Shown: positions 62,872 to 64,000 of the stretch, in pieces | Position numbering within the stretch: the first letter of the stretch is position 1 | Layout: every line of letters begins with the position of its first letter | Assembly (NCBI RefSeq): GCF_022343555.1 | Contig: NZ_JAKQZH010000001.1 | Span: 62,001-126,000, forward strand | Reading direction: 5' to 3' | Origin: Marinobacter sp. C7 | GTDB lineage: Bacteria; Pseudomonadota; Gammaproteobacteria; Pseudomonadales; Oleiphilaceae | Length of the DNA stretch: 64,000 nt | Program-made: the position numbers and the translations under genes | The notes under the pieces: generated by a model | What the model was told of the DNA's origin: nothing | The model's input: the letters and a program-made list of their open reading frames with translations, nothing else | Databases searched by the model: none

Positions 62872-64000
62872 CCCAGTTTCCTGGCTGGCTGGTGACCGTT
62901 GGTGTTGAGCCAGTCCAGGAACTCGTCCACGGGCAGCGGCGGCGTGACCAGGTATCCTTGGATCATGTCGCAACCCATCTCCCGCAGGAGATCCTCGGTC
63001 GCCCGATCTTCCACCCCCTCTGCCACGACCTGATAGCCCAGGTTATGGCACATATCGATGGTGGTCTGGACAATGACCCGGTCCTCCGCCTGGGTCGGCA
63101 GTTCCGTGACCAGTGACCGGTCGATCTTGATCTCGCTGGCGGGCAACTGCTTGATGTAGGAGAGTGAGGAGTAGCCGGAGCCGAAGTCATCGATGGAGAC
63201 CCGTATGCCGGCTGAATTCAGGGCGTTGAGTGCCTGCAACGAGTTGGTCGGGTCCAGCATCATCGAGGTCTCGGTGACCTCGAAGGTGACCGCGCCCCGG
63301 TGGCCATCGTACTGGGTCATCAACCGCTGCACGTAGAGGGAAAAGTCGGCCTCCCGCAGATTGTTGGGGGAGATGTTGGCCGAGAGTTCCAGATCCCAGC
63401 CCTGCTCCAGCAGTCGCGTGCGCAGGCGCAGCGATTCCTCCAGCACCCAGCGGGTCAGAGGCTTGATCAGCCCGGTCTGCTCGGCCAGCAGGACGATCTC
63501 GTCCGGGCTTACCGTGTTCTGGCGCTCCGGCCACCGGATCAGGGCCTCCATGCCCACCACCCGGCCTGTGATCAGGGATTGCTTGGGTTGCAGGTAAAGG
63601 GCCAGCCGGTTGTCGTCCAGGGCTTTTCGCAACTCCGAAACCATGGTCAGCCGGTCGGCGCTGTAAGCGTCCCTCGAAGGCTTGTAATAAGCCATGCCGC
63701 GATCCCGGGCTCGATCCGAGCCTTCGGCGATGATGGCCCGCCGGATCAGGGTGTTGGCGTCCGCGCCATGGTCGGGGAACACGGCCACGCCCATGCGCGG
63801 ATCCAGTGGCACCTGCATCCCCAGGTAATCAATTGACTGGCGCAGGCTGTCCAGACCGAGCACCACGGATTTGGGTGCCGATTCCGCCAGTGTCGCATCC
63901 ACGATAAATCCGAAGGACTGCTGATCCAGAGAAGCCAGGAAGTAATTGCGTTCATCGGTCTGCTCGACAGGCAGGGCACCCGGTACGGCCTGGACCACGG
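62868..64000 (-). CDS. EAL-domain c-di-GMP phosphodiesterase, N-terminus outside window
   Basis: The frame stays open to the window edge, so only the last ~377 residues are seen. The first ~120 residues look like the end of a GGDEF-type domain (GMQVPLDPRMGVAVFPDHGADANTLIRRAIIA). A complete EAL domain follows: MEALIRW (EAL), LSANISPNNL, VTETSMM, IDDFGSGYSSLSYIKQLPASEIKIDRSLV and VVAEGVEDRAT, with all catalytic E, N, D, D, K and E positions. It should hydrolyse c-di-GMP. Confidence 0.9.
   Translation of the reverse strand, partial: VVQAVPGALPVEQTDERNYFLASLDQQSFGFIVDATLAESAPKSVVLGLDSLRQSIDYLGMQVPLDPRMGVAVFPDHGADANTLIRRAIIAEGSDRARDRGMAYYKPSRDAYSADRLTMVSELRKALDDNRLALYLQPKQSLITGRVVGMEALIRWPERQNTVSPDEIVLLAEQTGLIKPLTRWVLEESLRLRTRLLEQGWDLELSANISPNNLREADFSLYVQRLMTQYDGHRGAVTFEVTETSMMLDPTNSLQALNALNSAGIRVSIDDFGSGYSSLSYIKQLPASEIKIDRSLVTELPTQAEDRVIVQTTIDMCHNLGYQVVAEGVEDRATEDLLREMGCDMIQGYLVTPPLPVDEFLDWLNTNGHQPARKLG

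Overview
The window is a dense, GC-rich chromosomal segment of a marine gammaproteobacterium. Gene content and protein similarity point to Marinobacter or a close relative: rubredoxin with rubredoxin reductase, FadE and TesB, Pst/PhoBR, Ubi quinone enzymes, RapA, a PilT/PilU ATPase and a signature of Gac/Rsm control. The genus is an inference from recalled protein similarity, not from a search. I see no tRNA, rRNA, CRISPR array, prophage or insertion sequence. About 54 protein genes fill nearly the whole window, most with good ribosome binding sites.

Layout. 0-10 kb: the 3' part of arsJ, an MFS transporter, a DUF3524 glycosyltransferase related to tRNA-queuosine mannosyltransferase, a SulP anion transporter, a giant NifJ pyruvate:ferredoxin oxidoreductase overlapped by a DHOD-like flavoprotein, and a hotdog thioesterase. 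10.4-15.9 kb: the pstS-pstC-pstA-pstB-phoU phosphate operon behind a near-consensus Pho box. 15.97-16.06 kb: a mirrored pair of REP-like palindromes. 16-20.7 kb (minus strand): a HIT protein, a UbiF-type hydroxylase, a YbaK-type deacylase, MscS and MnmH. 20.8-29.6 kb: an ETF-beta-type lysine methyltransferase, a strong candidate CsrB/RsmZ regulatory RNA on the minus strand, VanZ, CysZ, RapA, FadE, CrcB and a cold-shock protein. 29.7-33.1 kb: a PlsC acyltransferase, a periplasmic dienelactone hydrolase, alanine dehydrogenase and a GST.

33.2-42.9 kb is a complete alpha-glucoside uptake operon: LamB-type porin, binding protein, two permeases, GH13 glucosidase, ATPase, LacI regulator and PfkB fructokinase. 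Its promoter carries a LacI-type operator over the -35 element and two copies of a second dyad. The order matches aglEFGAK, and the fructokinase suggests sucrose. 43-52 kb: a Yip1 membrane protein, a PilU-like ATPase, a very divergent phosphoketolase, IlvD, an EAL-domain membrane protein, a PBP7-type endopeptidase and a half-size asparaginase. 52.9-60.3 kb (minus strand): RsuA, a DUF457 membrane protein, a lytic transglycosylase, PhoR, PhoB (with its own Pho box), UbiA, UbiC and an HPRT-like enzyme. 60.5-64 kb: rubredoxin, rubredoxin reductase, TesB and the C-terminal part of another EAL protein.

The most interesting element is the non-coding stretch at 21469-21698 (minus). It has 15 GGA motifs in about 175 nt, several in hairpin loops, a Rho-independent terminator, a TATAGT -10, and a GacA-type upstream palindrome about 180 nt before the predicted start. 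This is the full architecture of a CsrA/RsmA-sequestering RNA.
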